From: Hathewaya massiliensis
Lineage (GTDB): Bacteria > Bacillota > Clostridia > Clostridiales > Clostridiaceae
Assembly: GCF_902143515.1 (NCBI RefSeq)
Contig: NZ_CABFVD010000001.1
Location: 744,001-808,000, forward strand
Direction: 5' to 3'
DNA length: 64,000 bases
Part shown: positions 9,222 through 21,973 of the stretch, piece after piece
How positions within the stretch are numbered: position 1 is the first letter of the stretch
Layout of the letters: every line of letters begins with the position of its first letter
Program-made: the position numbers and the translations under genes
The notes under the pieces: generated by a model
Database searches by the model: none
Seen by the model: only the letters and a program-made list of their open reading frames with translations
Told to the model about the DNA's origin: nothing

Positions 9222-10733
9222 ATGAAAAAACAAAGTGTAAAATCAAAGTTATTTTTAGTTACATCTATTCTTTTAATTTCACTAGTTACCTTATTTATGG
9301 CTACTCAAAGTTTATTTTTTGAAAAGTTTTATTATAAACAAAAAACTAAAGGTCTTACTAATAAGGTTTTTGATTTTAAAGATGTTTATATAAAAGAAAT
9401 TCATTCTAACAAGGAATTACAAGATTATGCTTACAAATTTGAAGATGAAAATAATGCCCAAATAGCTATATTAAATAAAAATGGAGTTATAAAATATATT
9501 AGACAGTTAACCCCATATAGTAGTAACCTAGAGAGTAACGAAATAATAATAATGGCTATTAAAAATTGGATTTCTTATGAAAAAAGTTATTTTGATGTTA
9601 TTATGAACAAACGAACAGTTCAATTTATTTTTAAAAACCCTATATTGAATTCAGATAACTTAGTTGTAGTATCCCCTGTAATTGTTAATGGTAATATAAC
9701 AGATATAATATTTGTAGTTTCTACTCTTCAGCCTATTGGTGAAGCAGCTTCCGTTATAAAAACTTATTATATATATGCATATTTAATAGTTATAATTTTA
9801 ATATTTATTTTATCATTATTTTACTCAAAGATAGTTTCAAAGCCTTTGATACAATTGAACAACACAGCTAAAAAAATGTCCAACTTAGATTTCTCTGAAA
9901 AATGTAATTTAGAATCCCAAGATGAGCTTGGAGACTTAGCAAATACTTTAAACTTTCTATCTGAGAAGTTAGGTTGTACTTTAAATGAACTTAAAAATGC
10001 AAATATTAAACTAAAAGAAGATATTGAAAAAGAAAGAAAGCTTGAAAATATGCGAAAAGACTTTGTAGCAGGTGTATCCCACGAATTAAAAACTCCTATA
10101 AGTTTAATTGAAGGATATGCAGAAGGGTTAAAAGATGGCATTGTAGAAGGTGAAGATAAAGAATACTACTTAGAGGTTATAATAGATGAAAGCAAAAAAT
10201 TAAATAAACTTGTAATGGATATGTTAGAACTTTCAAGGTTAGAGTCTGGAAACGTAACCTTAAACATTGAACCCTTTGATATATATGATTTAATAATAAA
10301 AATTATAAAAAAATATGAAAATACTTATAAAAATAAAAACTTTAATTTATCTTTTAACTTAGATAAGACCACTTTAGTATTAGGAGATAAATTTAAGTTA
10401 GAAGGAGTTATAAATAATATTTTAAGTAATGCCATAAGATATTCTAGTGAACATGGGGAAGTATTTGTTAGAGTATGTAAGTTAAGTGAAAAAGATCAAG
10501 AATTAGTTTTAGTAGAAATAGAAAATGAAGGAAATAAAATTCCTGAAGGAGAATTAAATTTAGTTTGGGAAAAATTCTATAGAATCGATAAGTCTAGAAA
10601 TAAATATTTAGGTGGTACAGGGCTTGGTCTTTCAATAATTAAAAATACACTATCTCTTCATAATAGTAATTTTTCCTTAGAAAACTCTGATATAGGTGTT
10701 AAATTTAAATTCACCTTACAAATAGATAATTAA
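9222..10733 (+). CDS. Sensor histidine kinase
   Basis: 503 residues. Membrane segments at about 10-28 and 180-200 enclose a ~150-residue extracellular sensor domain. HAMP follows, then HisKA with phosphoacceptor H287 in VSHELKTPIS, then HATPase with the N box, a late G box (GGTGLGLS) and an intact C-terminus. The start is the ATG at 9222 with GAGGTG 5 nt ahead; an in-frame TTG four codons earlier has no binding site. It is the partner of the regulator at 8509. The ligand is unknown; adjacency to an exporter suggests sensing of an envelope-active compound. Confidence 0.92.
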   Translation: MKKQSVKSKLFLVTSILLISLVTLFMATQSLFFEKFYYKQKTKGLTNKVFDFKDVYIKEIHSNKELQDYAYKFEDENNAQIAILNKNGVIKYIRQLTPYSSNLESNEIIIMAIKNWISYEKSYFDVIMNKRTVQFIFKNPILNSDNLVVVSPVIVNGNITDIIFVVSTLQPIGEAASVIKTYYIYAYLIVIILIFILSLFYSKIVSKPLIQLNNTAKKMSNLDFSEKCNLESQDELGDLANTLNFLSEKLGCTLNELKNANIKLKEDIEKERKLENMRKDFVAGVSHELKTPISLIEGYAEGLKDGIVEGEDKEYYLEVIIDESKKLNKLVMDMLELSRLESGNVTLNIEPFDIYDLIIKIIKKYENTYKNKNFNLSFNLDKTTLVLGDKFKLEGVINNILSNAIRYSSEHGEVFVRVCKLSEKDQELVLVEIENEGNKIPEGELNLVWEKFYRIDKSRNKYLGGTGLGLSIIKNTLSLHNSNFSLENSDIGVKFKFTLQIDN

Positions 10734-10746
10734 AAATTTATACAAT

Positions 10747-10797
10747 AAAAAAGAGTGCTATTATGGATAATACCTAATCATAGACACTCTTTTTTAT
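10747..10797 (+). terminator. Terminator of the plus-strand two-component operon
   Basis: AAAAAAGAGTG pairs with CACTCTTTTTT around a ~27 nt loop, with the T run at the plus-strand 3' end. It begins 14 bp after the kinase stop. Confidence 0.75.
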
Positions 10798-10800
10798 ACA

Positions 10801-10920
10801 ATGACTATCTACTCTAATACTCCCATAGCACTCTGTGAAAGCGACTCCTACTAAATCGAAGATTTGCACCCTCTGCTTTTCTTTAAAGTGGGAGAAAAGA
10901 GCTGCTACGTCCCTGGATAA
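10801..10920 (+). repeat. Family A intergenic repeat, full copy
   Basis: 120 bp. It shares with 24876-25027 and 48018-48138 (reverse) the blocks GCACTCTGTGAAA, a degraded CCAAATC/GATTTGG hairpin, TTTCTTTAAAGTGGGAG, GAAAAGAG and a CCTGGATAA end. CTCCCA near the left pairs with TGGGAG on the right, giving an outer stem around the central hairpin. It lies between the plus-strand terminator and the minus-strand small genes. Confidence 0.75.
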
Positions 10921-10926
10921 GGAGTT

Positions 10927-11166
10927 TTATTTTTTAAGATCATTTATCTTATCATCAGTAATTTCATTTAAGCTTTCTTGTATAAAAGAACTTTTTCCCC
11001 AGTTTCCATAAAAACTCGGATAGTTATCCACAAAATCTTTTAATTCTTCACCTTTTTCCTGTGAATTGTGGATAAACTTATCAGAACCATATGTCTTATT
11101 CATTAAAAAGATATCATTATTATAAAGTCTCTTTTCCTTTAATTGCTTCGATGTAATATCTTCCAT
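10927..11166 (-). CDS. Small protein of unknown function (79 aa)
   Basis: Not recognised. It is a hydrophilic, strongly charged protein, rich in Lys, Glu, Asp and Asn, with no membrane segment or cysteine, and is probably largely helical. The start is placed at the ATG at 11164-11166, preceded by a G-rich site (GGTGGGGGAG); the frame is open a further 29 codons but only as an overlap with the next gene. It overlaps the 3' end of the 81-residue gene by 47 bp in another frame, which implies translational coupling. It is the last member of a three-gene set of small proteins. Confidence 0.6.
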   Translation of the reverse strand: MEDITSKQLKEKRLYNNDIFLMNKTYGSDKFIHNSQEKGEELKDFVDNYPSFYGNWGKSSFIQESLNEITDDKINDLKK

Positions 11167-11365
11167 TGGCTCCCCCACCTTTTGATTGAATATCAAAGTT
11201 TCTATTCTCCAATATACTACATATAACTCCTGCTTCGTTCTTCTCGTATCCATCTATTGATATTTTTATTTTATCTTTTTCATCAACAACATTTACATAA
11301 TCATCTATAACACTATAATCGCTAAGATCAATTCTCCCTGATATATCTAAAGAGTATTGTGACAT
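11120..11365 (-). CDS. Small protein of unknown function (81 aa)
   Basis: Not recognised. The sequence alternates short beta-like hydrophobic stretches (YSLDISGRIDL, KIKISIDGY) and ends with a glycine-rich turn (KGGGANGRYY), which suggests a compact alpha/beta fold. The ATG follows GGAGGG at normal spacing. It sits 32 bp after a 35-residue gene and overlaps the 79-residue gene; the three look like one operon reading toward the repeat at 10801. No signal peptide. Confidence 0.65.
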   Translation of the reverse strand: MSQYSLDISGRIDLSDYSVIDDYVNVVDEKDKIKISIDGYEKNEAGVICSILENRNFDIQSKGGGANGRYYIEAIKGKETL

Positions 11366-11397
11366 GCATAACCCTCCATTTATATAAACAGTTAATT

Positions 11398-11505
11398 CTA
11401 TTTCCTATTTTTATTTTGTATCTCTGGTACTGGTGGAACCTCATTTTTAGGTTTCTCTTTATATCTCTTTTTCTCCCAAGATGCTTGTTGATCTTTTTTA
11501 GCCAT
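11398..11505 (-). CDS. Very small basic protein (35 aa), unknown
   Basis: A short frame starting MAKKDQQASWEKKRYKEK and ending with a proline-containing tail and KNRK. It is highly basic with a single Trp. The evidence that it is translated is a near-perfect GGAGGTGA binding site 6 nt before the ATG, and its place 32 bp ahead of the 81-residue gene in the same direction. Such a strong site ahead of a 35-codon frame is unlikely by chance. No family is recognised; basic composition would fit nucleic-acid or ribosome contact, which is a guess. Confidence 0.6.
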   Translation of the reverse strand: MAKKDQQASWEKKRYKEKPKNEVPPVPEIQNKNRK

Positions 11506-11617
11506 TATAATCACCTCCAAATATAATTAAATCTTATATTTATTATGTCTAGTGAAGAATTTATATATGTTATGATATTAGAGGTTATTATGTATTATTA
11601 TGTAAATAATATTTTCA

Positions 11618-11650
11618 AAAAATAAAAAAACTTAGTTTAAATAAACTAAG
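11618..11650 (-). terminator. Terminator of rRNA operon 1
   Basis: Palindrome CTTAGTTTA/TAAACTAAG followed on the minus strand by seven T, A, then more T. It lies 25 bp past tRNA-Asn. Confidence 0.85.
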
Positions 11651-11675
11651 CCTTATTCTAATCCCGAAATGTAAA

Positions 11676-11750
11676 TGGCTCCGCAGAGAGGATTCGAACC
11701 TCCAACCTATCGGTTAACAGCCGAGTGCTCCACCATTGAGCTACTGCGGA
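11676..11750 (-). tRNA. tRNA-Asn (GTT)
   Basis: 75 nt with encoded CCA. The acceptor TCCGCAG pairs with CTGCGGA, the anticodon loop reads CTGTTAA (GTT), and the T loop is GGTTCGAATCC. It begins 8 nt after the 5S 3' end and is the last gene of rRNA operon 1. Confidence 0.97.
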
Positions 11751-11758
11751 ATATATTA

Positions 11759-11874
11759 CCTGGCGACGTCTTACTCTCCCACAGGGCTTCCCCTGCAGTA
11801 CCATCAGCGCTATAAAGCTTAACTTGCCTGTTCGGTATGGGAAGGAGTGTTGCCTTTATGCTATCGTCACCAGA
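11759..11874 (-). rRNA. rrf: 5S ribosomal RNA, operon 1
   Basis: 116 nt with the canonical core (CCGAACAGGCAAGTTAAG). The ends pair fully as helix I. It differs from the operon 2 copy at five positions, all within about 25 nt of the 5' end. Confidence 0.96.
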
Positions 11875-11915
11875 TTATTGAGATGTTCTCTCAAAATTGC
11901 ACAATGAATATTATT
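11875..11915 (-). other. Operon 1 23S-5S spacer
   Basis: Short 41 nt spacer. The segment at 11893-11910 is exactly complementary to 14877-14894 upstream of 23S, and together they form the 23S processing stem. Confidence 0.8.
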
Positions 11916-16577
<4,662 letters not shown>

Positions 16578-16857
16578 AAGATGATACTAGAAACTTGTTT
16601 CGTGTAGCATCTTACTCATCAGCGCTAGCTGAGGAGTTTCCTTTTAGCTTATTTACATAAACTATAAAGGTTTTAGCTATACAAATCAGTTTTCTTAATT
16701 TGAGTTTATCCACTTGCTCAAGCATTTTACTGACTTGAACTTGTTTCTTTATTTCTTTTCTTTTTCTCAAAAGAATGCGAGTTCTTTTATCTTACTCTGT
16801 TTAATTTTCAAAGACCAATTTCTTTAATTTTTGTCACTCTCTTCAAGCGACTTAATC
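16578..16857 (-). other. Operon 1 rRNA leader
   Basis: Transcribed leader of about 270 nt. It holds a boxA-like TGGTCTTTGA (16808-16817), the 5' arm of the 16S processing stem (16791-16808, exactly complementary to 15003-15020), and a hairpin at 16614-16643 (ACTCATCAGC loop GCTGAGGAG). The same hairpin appears in the operon 2 leader and in the operon 2 23S-5S spacer. Confidence 0.75.
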
Positions 16858-16886
16858 AGTATATCAAACTGATTTATATTTGTCAA
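16858..16886 (-). promoter_or_regulatory. Promoter of rRNA operon 1
   Basis: Minus strand: consensus -35 TTGACA (16881-16886), 17 bp spacer, -10 TATACT (16858-16863). Directly upstream is an inverted repeat AACAACTT/AAGTTGTT with an A-tract centre, which may act as an UP element. Confidence 0.92.
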
Positions 16887-17118
16887 CAACTTTTTTAAGT
16901 TGTTATTTTGTGTTACATTTGTTCTCTGTGGAACGTTTTTTATTATATCATCTATAAAACAATAACATCATTCTTTATCTATTATTTACTAAGATTATTT
17001 TTATTATACTTTAATTTTCTACATAATTCTAAGGTTTTAAATATACTGATACACTAGGCAAGGTTATCTTTAAGATAAGTTTCATTATACATTTTTGTTT
17101 ATATTATAGTTAAATAAA
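16887..17118. other. Upstream flank of rRNA operon 1
   Basis: No gene. A stretch around 17010-17095 resembles 30581-30645 upstream of operon 2 (shared TAATTTTCT, GATACAC and ATAAGTTTC blocks, with ~18 bp extra here). The similarity of the two operons therefore continues beyond the diverged promoter region. Confidence 0.4.
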
Positions 17119-17166
17119 ACATCTCCTATTGATAATATAGAATATAAACTATTCAATAGGAGATGT
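17119..17166 (-). terminator. Terminator of the UPF0291 gene
   Basis: ACATCTCCTATTGA pairs perfectly with TCAATAGGAGATGT around a 20 nt loop; the minus strand continues TTTATTT. Confidence 0.75.
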
Positions 17167-17210
17167 TAAACTTCTTTTCTTAATCTTGTTTTCTTATATT
17201 TATAATAAGC

Positions 17211-17411
17211 TTAATGTTTAATATTAGAATCTACTTTTTTAACTTTAGATAACTGAACTTTAAAATTATTCTTCATAACACTTACATAGTATTCTCTAAG
17301 TTTTTTTTGCTCTAATTTTTCCTCTTCAGTCAATCCTTCTTCTTGGCTTTTCTTGTATAGTTCATTTATTCTAGCAATAATTTCACTAAATTCAATTTTA
17401 CTGTAATCCAT
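17211..17411 (-). CDS. UPF0291 / DUF896 family small protein (YnzC-like)
   Basis: 66 residues with the family's core: an N-terminal helix containing ARINELYKKS, then LTEEEKLEQKKLREYYV, then NFKVQLSKVK. The fold is two helices, cytoplasmic. In B. subtilis the related YnzC lies in an SOS operon; here the gene is alone with its own terminator, and I see no LexA box upstream, so that link is not supported. Biochemical role is unknown. An AAAGGAA binding site precedes the ATG. It lies just upstream of rRNA operon 1. Confidence 0.85.
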   Translation of the reverse strand: MDYSKIEFSEIIARINELYKKSQEEGLTEEEKLEQKKLREYYVSVMKNNFKVQLSKVKKVDSNIKH

Positions 17412-17460
17412 AATATATTCCTTTCTAGCATTTATATTTGGCTTTGTTAAACATTTTGTT

Positions 17461-17508
17461 GAATCTGTGATAAAATGACTTTCATATCAACATTTTTATC
17501 TAACATAG
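17461..17508 (+). repeat. 48 bp dispersed motif, copy 1
   Basis: Contains TGTGATAAA-TGACTTT-ATATCAACATTTTT. It is about 79% identical over 39 nt to the copy at 30746-30793 and also resembles 60583-60630. It is located upstream of the UPF0291 start. Confidence 0.5.
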
Positions 17509-17583
17509 TTATATTTTAAATTAATATAATTTATTATACACTATACGCTTTTAAAAAGTATATCTTAATTATAAAATCCTATA

Positions 17584-19017
17584 CTATACTTGCACCTTTT
17601 TCCACTTGCCACTCTTAAACCTAAAAAACAATAAACATCCTCTGAATATTAAATCAACACTCATAGCAATCCATGCCCCTATAAGCCCATAGCCTAATAC
17701 TATAGCAAATAAATAAGCAAGGCTTAATCTTACACACCATATTCCAAGAACAGTAATTATAAGTACACTTCTAGTATCCCCTGCACCTCGAAGTCCTCCT
17801 GCAAAGCCCATGCAAGCTGCTAGAAATGGTTGTGATATAGCAACTATCCTTAAACAACTTCTAGAATACTTGAGAATCTCCTGATCTCTTGTAAATATTT
17901 TTAATAATAAATCGGGAAATAAAAAGAAAATTATACCTACCGATCCCATAAATATGGCTCCCATTTTCACAGCTACAAATCCACTTTTCTCAGCAACCTC
18001 AGGTTTTTCAGCTCCTAGATATTGTCCAACCAAGGTTGTAGCTGCAAGAGCAAACCCAAAACCTACATTGAATGAAAGGGATTCTGCAGTTAAAGTTATT
18101 CTATGTGATGCATACATAACAGTTCCTAAGCTTGAAACTATTCTTCCAAAGAGAAGTTGTCCAAATCTCATAAAGAATTGCTCTATTGCAGCAGGAATTC
18201 CTATATTAAATATTCTCTTTATAATTTTAAAGTCTAATTTTATTTTCTCTTTTAAATTTATTTTTATAGGAATTTTATCACTGAAAACTATAAATAAAAC
18301 TATAACCCCACCTACTACCCTTGAAATTGTGGTAGCTATTCCTGCACCAGCAACCCCCATGCCTGCCCCTGGTATGAATATATTTACATTTTTACGAATT
18401 ATGGGTATTACAAAGGATAGAGTTCTACTTTCATATATAAGAAAAAAGTTCCCTATAATATTTAAAAGATTTGCAGCACCATTTATATACATAGGTGTCT
18501 TTGTGTCTCCTGTTCCTCTTAGAACTCCAGACATTATTAAAGTTATTATCATCATAGGTAATCCTAGACTTGTTATTTTAAAATATTCTGTTGATATTGG
18601 AATTACATCTTGTTCTGCACCCATTAAGACTATAATACTTCTTGCTAAGCATAAGGCTAATATTGTAAAGACCACTCCAATTAATACACTAATTATTAAA
18701 GATTGTTTAGCAACTTCGCCGGCCTCTTTAGGTTTTTTTGCACCTATAGCTCTTGCAACTAAGGCTGTAGTTCCAACACTTATAGCAGCAAATACAGACA
18801 TAGCAGTCATCATTGGCATATCGCTAAGCCCTATGGATGCAATAGCTGCAGCTCCTAAGCCACCTACCATAGCCATGTCTGCAAAGCCTAATAAGGTTTG
18901 CATGATCATCTCCATTATGGCTGGTAATGCAAGCTTAAATGTATCTTTAGCTAAATTATCTTCTCTTAACTCTTCAGTAATTTTATGCTTTTTTAGAGTT
19001 TTATCTTTCTGCGCCAT
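17584..19017 (-). CDS. MATE family multidrug/organic-cation exporter
   Basis: 477 residues, about 12 transmembrane segments in two homologous MatE halves (first half near 25-185, second near 250-415). It should export cationic compounds in exchange for Na+ or H+; the substrate is unknown. An N-terminal cytoplasmic tail of ~20 charged residues precedes the first helix. The ATG follows GGGGAGGAA. It is a single gene between the UPF0291 gene and the ABC transporter, inside the segment bounded by the two rRNA operons. Confidence 0.93.
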   Translation of the reverse strand: MAQKDKTLKKHKITEELREDNLAKDTFKLALPAIMEMIMQTLLGFADMAMVGGLGAAAIASIGLSDMPMMTAMSVFAAISVGTTALVARAIGAKKPKEAGEVAKQSLIISVLIGVVFTILALCLARSIIVLMGAEQDVIPISTEYFKITSLGLPMMIITLIMSGVLRGTGDTKTPMYINGAANLLNIIGNFFLIYESRTLSFVIPIIRKNVNIFIPGAGMGVAGAGIATTISRVVGGVIVLFIVFSDKIPIKINLKEKIKLDFKIIKRIFNIGIPAAIEQFFMRFGQLLFGRIVSSLGTVMYASHRITLTAESLSFNVGFGFALAATTLVGQYLGAEKPEVAEKSGFVAVKMGAIFMGSVGIIFFLFPDLLLKIFTRDQEILKYSRSCLRIVAISQPFLAACMGFAGGLRGAGDTRSVLIITVLGIWCVRLSLAYLFAIVLGYGLIGAWIAMSVDLIFRGCLLFFRFKSGKWKKVQV

Positions 19018-19306
19018 AAATTCCTCCCCAATAAATTATTCTATTTTCAAAAATTTCGATATACTAATTATCTTAATGTAATTTTCATAATATTTCAACA
19101 CAAAGAACTACTCTACACCCTTATAAACAATCATACATATTAAATATTGAGCTATAATCATCTAATACTTAATATCTAATGTTTAATAAACAATATACCT
19201 AAATAACATAAAACCATGCATAAAAGTAAATAAAACATCCTTTTATACATGGTTTCACTCATAGTAAATTAATAAATATTACTTTTACAACATATTCTAA
19301 TATATC
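19018..19306. other. Spacer between MATE and ABC permease genes
   Basis: Very AT-rich. The only structure seen is the permease terminator at 19211-19254. The MATE promoter is presumably near 19030-19090 but no convincing boxes were found. Confidence 0.4.
19211..19254 (-). terminator. Terminator of the ABC transporter operon
   Basis: AAACCATG-ATAAAAG pairs with CTTTTAT-CATGGTTT (one mismatch); the minus strand continues into TTTATGTTATTT. Confidence 0.65.
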
Positions 19307-21973
19307 TTATAGATCCTTCTTTATATCCTCTACTATATTACCTTCTCTTATCTTTTTTAATGGAATTAAAGTAGATAAATATCCTATAGTCAAAGCTGAT
19401 ACTGTTGCTATTAAAATACTCATATATGGCAATGTTAGGTTTACATCGAAGGATCGTTGTGTAGTTTTATTTAAAATATTAACTAATACACTGCTTATAA
19501 TTGTTCCATATAAGACCCCGATTAAACTACATAAAATCCCCTCTAGGGTAACCATCTTCTTTATTCCCCTATCCCCTAGTCCAACTGCTTTAACAATAGC
19601 AAATTCACGTTTTCTTAAAATTATATTAGTACTTACACTATTTATTATATTTAAGCTACTTATTAAAGAAATAACCACAATAAATCCATATATAAAAACC
19701 TTAATAGCTATATCCATTTGATTTGATTCCTGAAAATTTTTATATAAATTCATATAAGATGCTCGATTAGTAATAGCTTCAATTTTTAAATCTTCTATTA
19801 GTTTATTTATATCGTTTTTGCTTAAATCCTTTTTTAAACTTATGGATAAGTTTTTAGAAATTAATTTACCATCTTTGAAATTTTCTTGAATAAGACCATT
19901 TCTCCTTAAAATATCTTCTTTAATATTATAATCACCTTTGTAATATTTTTCTAATTCCATAAAACCCTTATTTATTATTTTCTCTTGAAGAGTGTTTGAT
20001 GCTATTATTTTTAAATTTCCATTTTGATTATAACTTTCTCCATAAGGACTTTTATTTAGTATTCCACATATTTTAGCCTTAGTTTTAATAGTGCATATAT
20101 TTTTATCCTTATCATATATATCATTTCTTATTTCTATAAAATCTCCAACCTTAAAATCATGAGTTTTAATTATAGAACGTTTTTTACTTACAGGATCTAT
20201 ATTATAGTCATTTTGAAGAAGTAATACTTGATTTTCTTCAATCATTTTTTTATAATCAATAGAACCAGACTCCAAATAACTCCTAAATTCATTCAACTGT
20301 TCTTCTTCATAACTAGATATACTAATCCTTTGTTCCACCATATTCCCATCTTTATTTCCATACCTCAATGCCCTCTTATCTAGAACTTTATTTTCGGGAA
20401 TTTTTATATTTCCACCAATATAATCAAATTCTCTATCTACGTTTATTCTTGAATCTTTTTTTAGTTTCTCATATAGATTAAATCCCTCTCCCCCTTTGGT
20501 AGAAAAATCTTTATTATAAATATTAAATATAACTTTAGACCCCCTATTGCTTCTACCATAAGTCTCTTCTATATCCATAATATTAAATAAAAATCCATGA
20601 AAAACAACAAATAAAATTACACTTATAGCTATAGAAAAGCTGGTAATCCTAAACTTTTTCTTATTTCTTTTAAGATTTTTATACGCTAGTTGCCCTTCTA
20701 TTTTAAATATTTTTTTTATAAGTTTATTTGTTTTTACATTTCCTTCTTTTTCTTTTATACTGCCTCTATTTTGTACTGCTACTAAAGGGGATACCTTTGA
20801 GGCGTATATAGCCGGAAAAATAGATGCTAAAAAAATTGCTACACTTCCTATTAAAACACTAATCATTAAGATCTTAGGAGAAATTATTACCTTAAAATTA
20901 TTAAAATATGAGTATTCATTTTGTCCCAGAAAAAACATTACAACTTTAACTGCAATAACTCCACTTATAAGTCCTAAAGGAATACCTGTTAATCCTAGAA
21001 TAATACTTTCCTTTATAATTAATTTTTTTATATGTTTAGGTGATCCACCTACAGATCTTAAAATTCCAAATTGCTTTATCCTTTCTAAAACAGAAATATT
21101 AAAAGAATTATATATAACTGCTATAGTACAAACTACTATTATAGAAATTAAGATAAGAGCTAAACTATTAACTGTAGAATCCATGCTACTATGAAAATTA
21201 CTACTAACACTATTTATAAGTACCGAATTCTCCTCAATTTTATACTCATTACCTAGCTTTTCTCCCACTTTTATAAGTTCTTTCTGCATATTTTTATTTT
21301 CTATAAATTTTAAGTATAAGTCCACTTTATTCTCTTCAGAAAAATCATTTTTATATATTAAAATATCTTTTCTAGAAATAGAATTACTATCATAATAATC
21401 TTCTATAACTCCAACTATCTTAAATTCACGATTTCCAACCTCTTTATACTTTTCCTTGGTATTTTCATTATTACCCTCATCATCACTTTTATCTTCTTCA
21501 CTATCTTGCATAACTCCATAAGGTAACTTAACAAGATCACCAATTTTTTTGTCTCCTAAAATTTGATCTAATGCTGACATTTCCACTATAGCTTCATTAT
21601 TTTCCTTAGGTAATCTCCCCTGAATTATTTTTAAAGAAAGCATATTAAAAGAATTACTGCTAAGTTCCCTAATTCTTATATAATGTTTTTTATCTAACTT
21701 AGAATATCCTAACTCTTTATTAATTCCTATTTTATCTACTCCAACTGTTCCTTCAACTTCCTCTAACCTATTTTTATCTATAGATGAAACTTTAATATGA
21801 TAATCCCCTTTATTTTTTCTTGCATTTTCTATGGTATTATTTTTATAACTTATGGCCATAGTTCCTATTGCAGTTATAAGGGATATGGATAATATTATGC
21901 CAAAAATATTAAGAATAGCTTTTTTTATATCTGATTTTAAATATCTATAAGTCATTTGAGAAAAACTAATCAT
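19307..21973 (-). CDS. ABC transporter permease, FtsX/MacB-like with two FtsX domains
   Basis: 888 residues. An N-terminal helix is followed by a large extracellular domain (about 45-275), an FtsX core of three helices (about 280-410), a further helix near 450, a second extracellular domain (about 475-760), and a final three-helix FtsX core to the end. This layout is typical of Firmicute peptide- or antibiotic-response transporters paired with a two-component system. The start is the ATG at 21971-21973 behind GAGGTGG; its first codons overlap the ATPase stop by 8 bp (ATGATTAG), so the two are coupled. An extra in-frame stretch of 13 codons upstream lacks a binding site. Confidence 0.9.
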   Translation of the reverse strand: MISFSQMTYRYLKSDIKKAILNIFGIILSISLITAIGTMAISYKNNTIENARKNKGDYHIKVSSIDKNRLEEVEGTVGVDKIGINKELGYSKLDKKHYIRIRELSSNSFNMLSLKIIQGRLPKENNEAIVEMSALDQILGDKKIGDLVKLPYGVMQDSEEDKSDDEGNNENTKEKYKEVGNREFKIVGVIEDYYDSNSISRKDILIYKNDFSEENKVDLYLKFIENKNMQKELIKVGEKLGNEYKIEENSVLINSVSSNFHSSMDSTVNSLALILISIIVVCTIAVIYNSFNISVLERIKQFGILRSVGGSPKHIKKLIIKESIILGLTGIPLGLISGVIAVKVVMFFLGQNEYSYFNNFKVIISPKILMISVLIGSVAIFLASIFPAIYASKVSPLVAVQNRGSIKEKEGNVKTNKLIKKIFKIEGQLAYKNLKRNKKKFRITSFSIAISVILFVVFHGFLFNIMDIEETYGRSNRGSKVIFNIYNKDFSTKGGEGFNLYEKLKKDSRINVDREFDYIGGNIKIPENKVLDKRALRYGNKDGNMVEQRISISSYEEEQLNEFRSYLESGSIDYKKMIEENQVLLLQNDYNIDPVSKKRSIIKTHDFKVGDFIEIRNDIYDKDKNICTIKTKAKICGILNKSPYGESYNQNGNLKIIASNTLQEKIINKGFMELEKYYKGDYNIKEDILRRNGLIQENFKDGKLISKNLSISLKKDLSKNDINKLIEDLKIEAITNRASYMNLYKNFQESNQMDIAIKVFIYGFIVVISLISSLNIINSVSTNIILRKREFAIVKAVGLGDRGIKKMVTLEGILCSLIGVLYGTIISSVLVNILNKTTQRSFDVNLTLPYMSILIATVSALTIGYLSTLIPLKKIREGNIVEDIKKDL

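Noticed and set aside
10801-10920. CRISPR-like repeat for family A
   Set aside because: Copies are tens of kilobases apart and in both orientations, without regular spacing or cas genes.
17412-17500. LexA box upstream of the UPF0291 gene
   Set aside because: The B. subtilis relative is SOS-controlled, but no CGAAC-N4-GTTCG-like site is present here.
17954-19081. Long plus-strand frame of 375 codons opposite the MATE gene
   Set aside because: Mirror frame of a real membrane-protein gene with strong family match; low-complexity Ile/Pro/Thr composition and no binding site.
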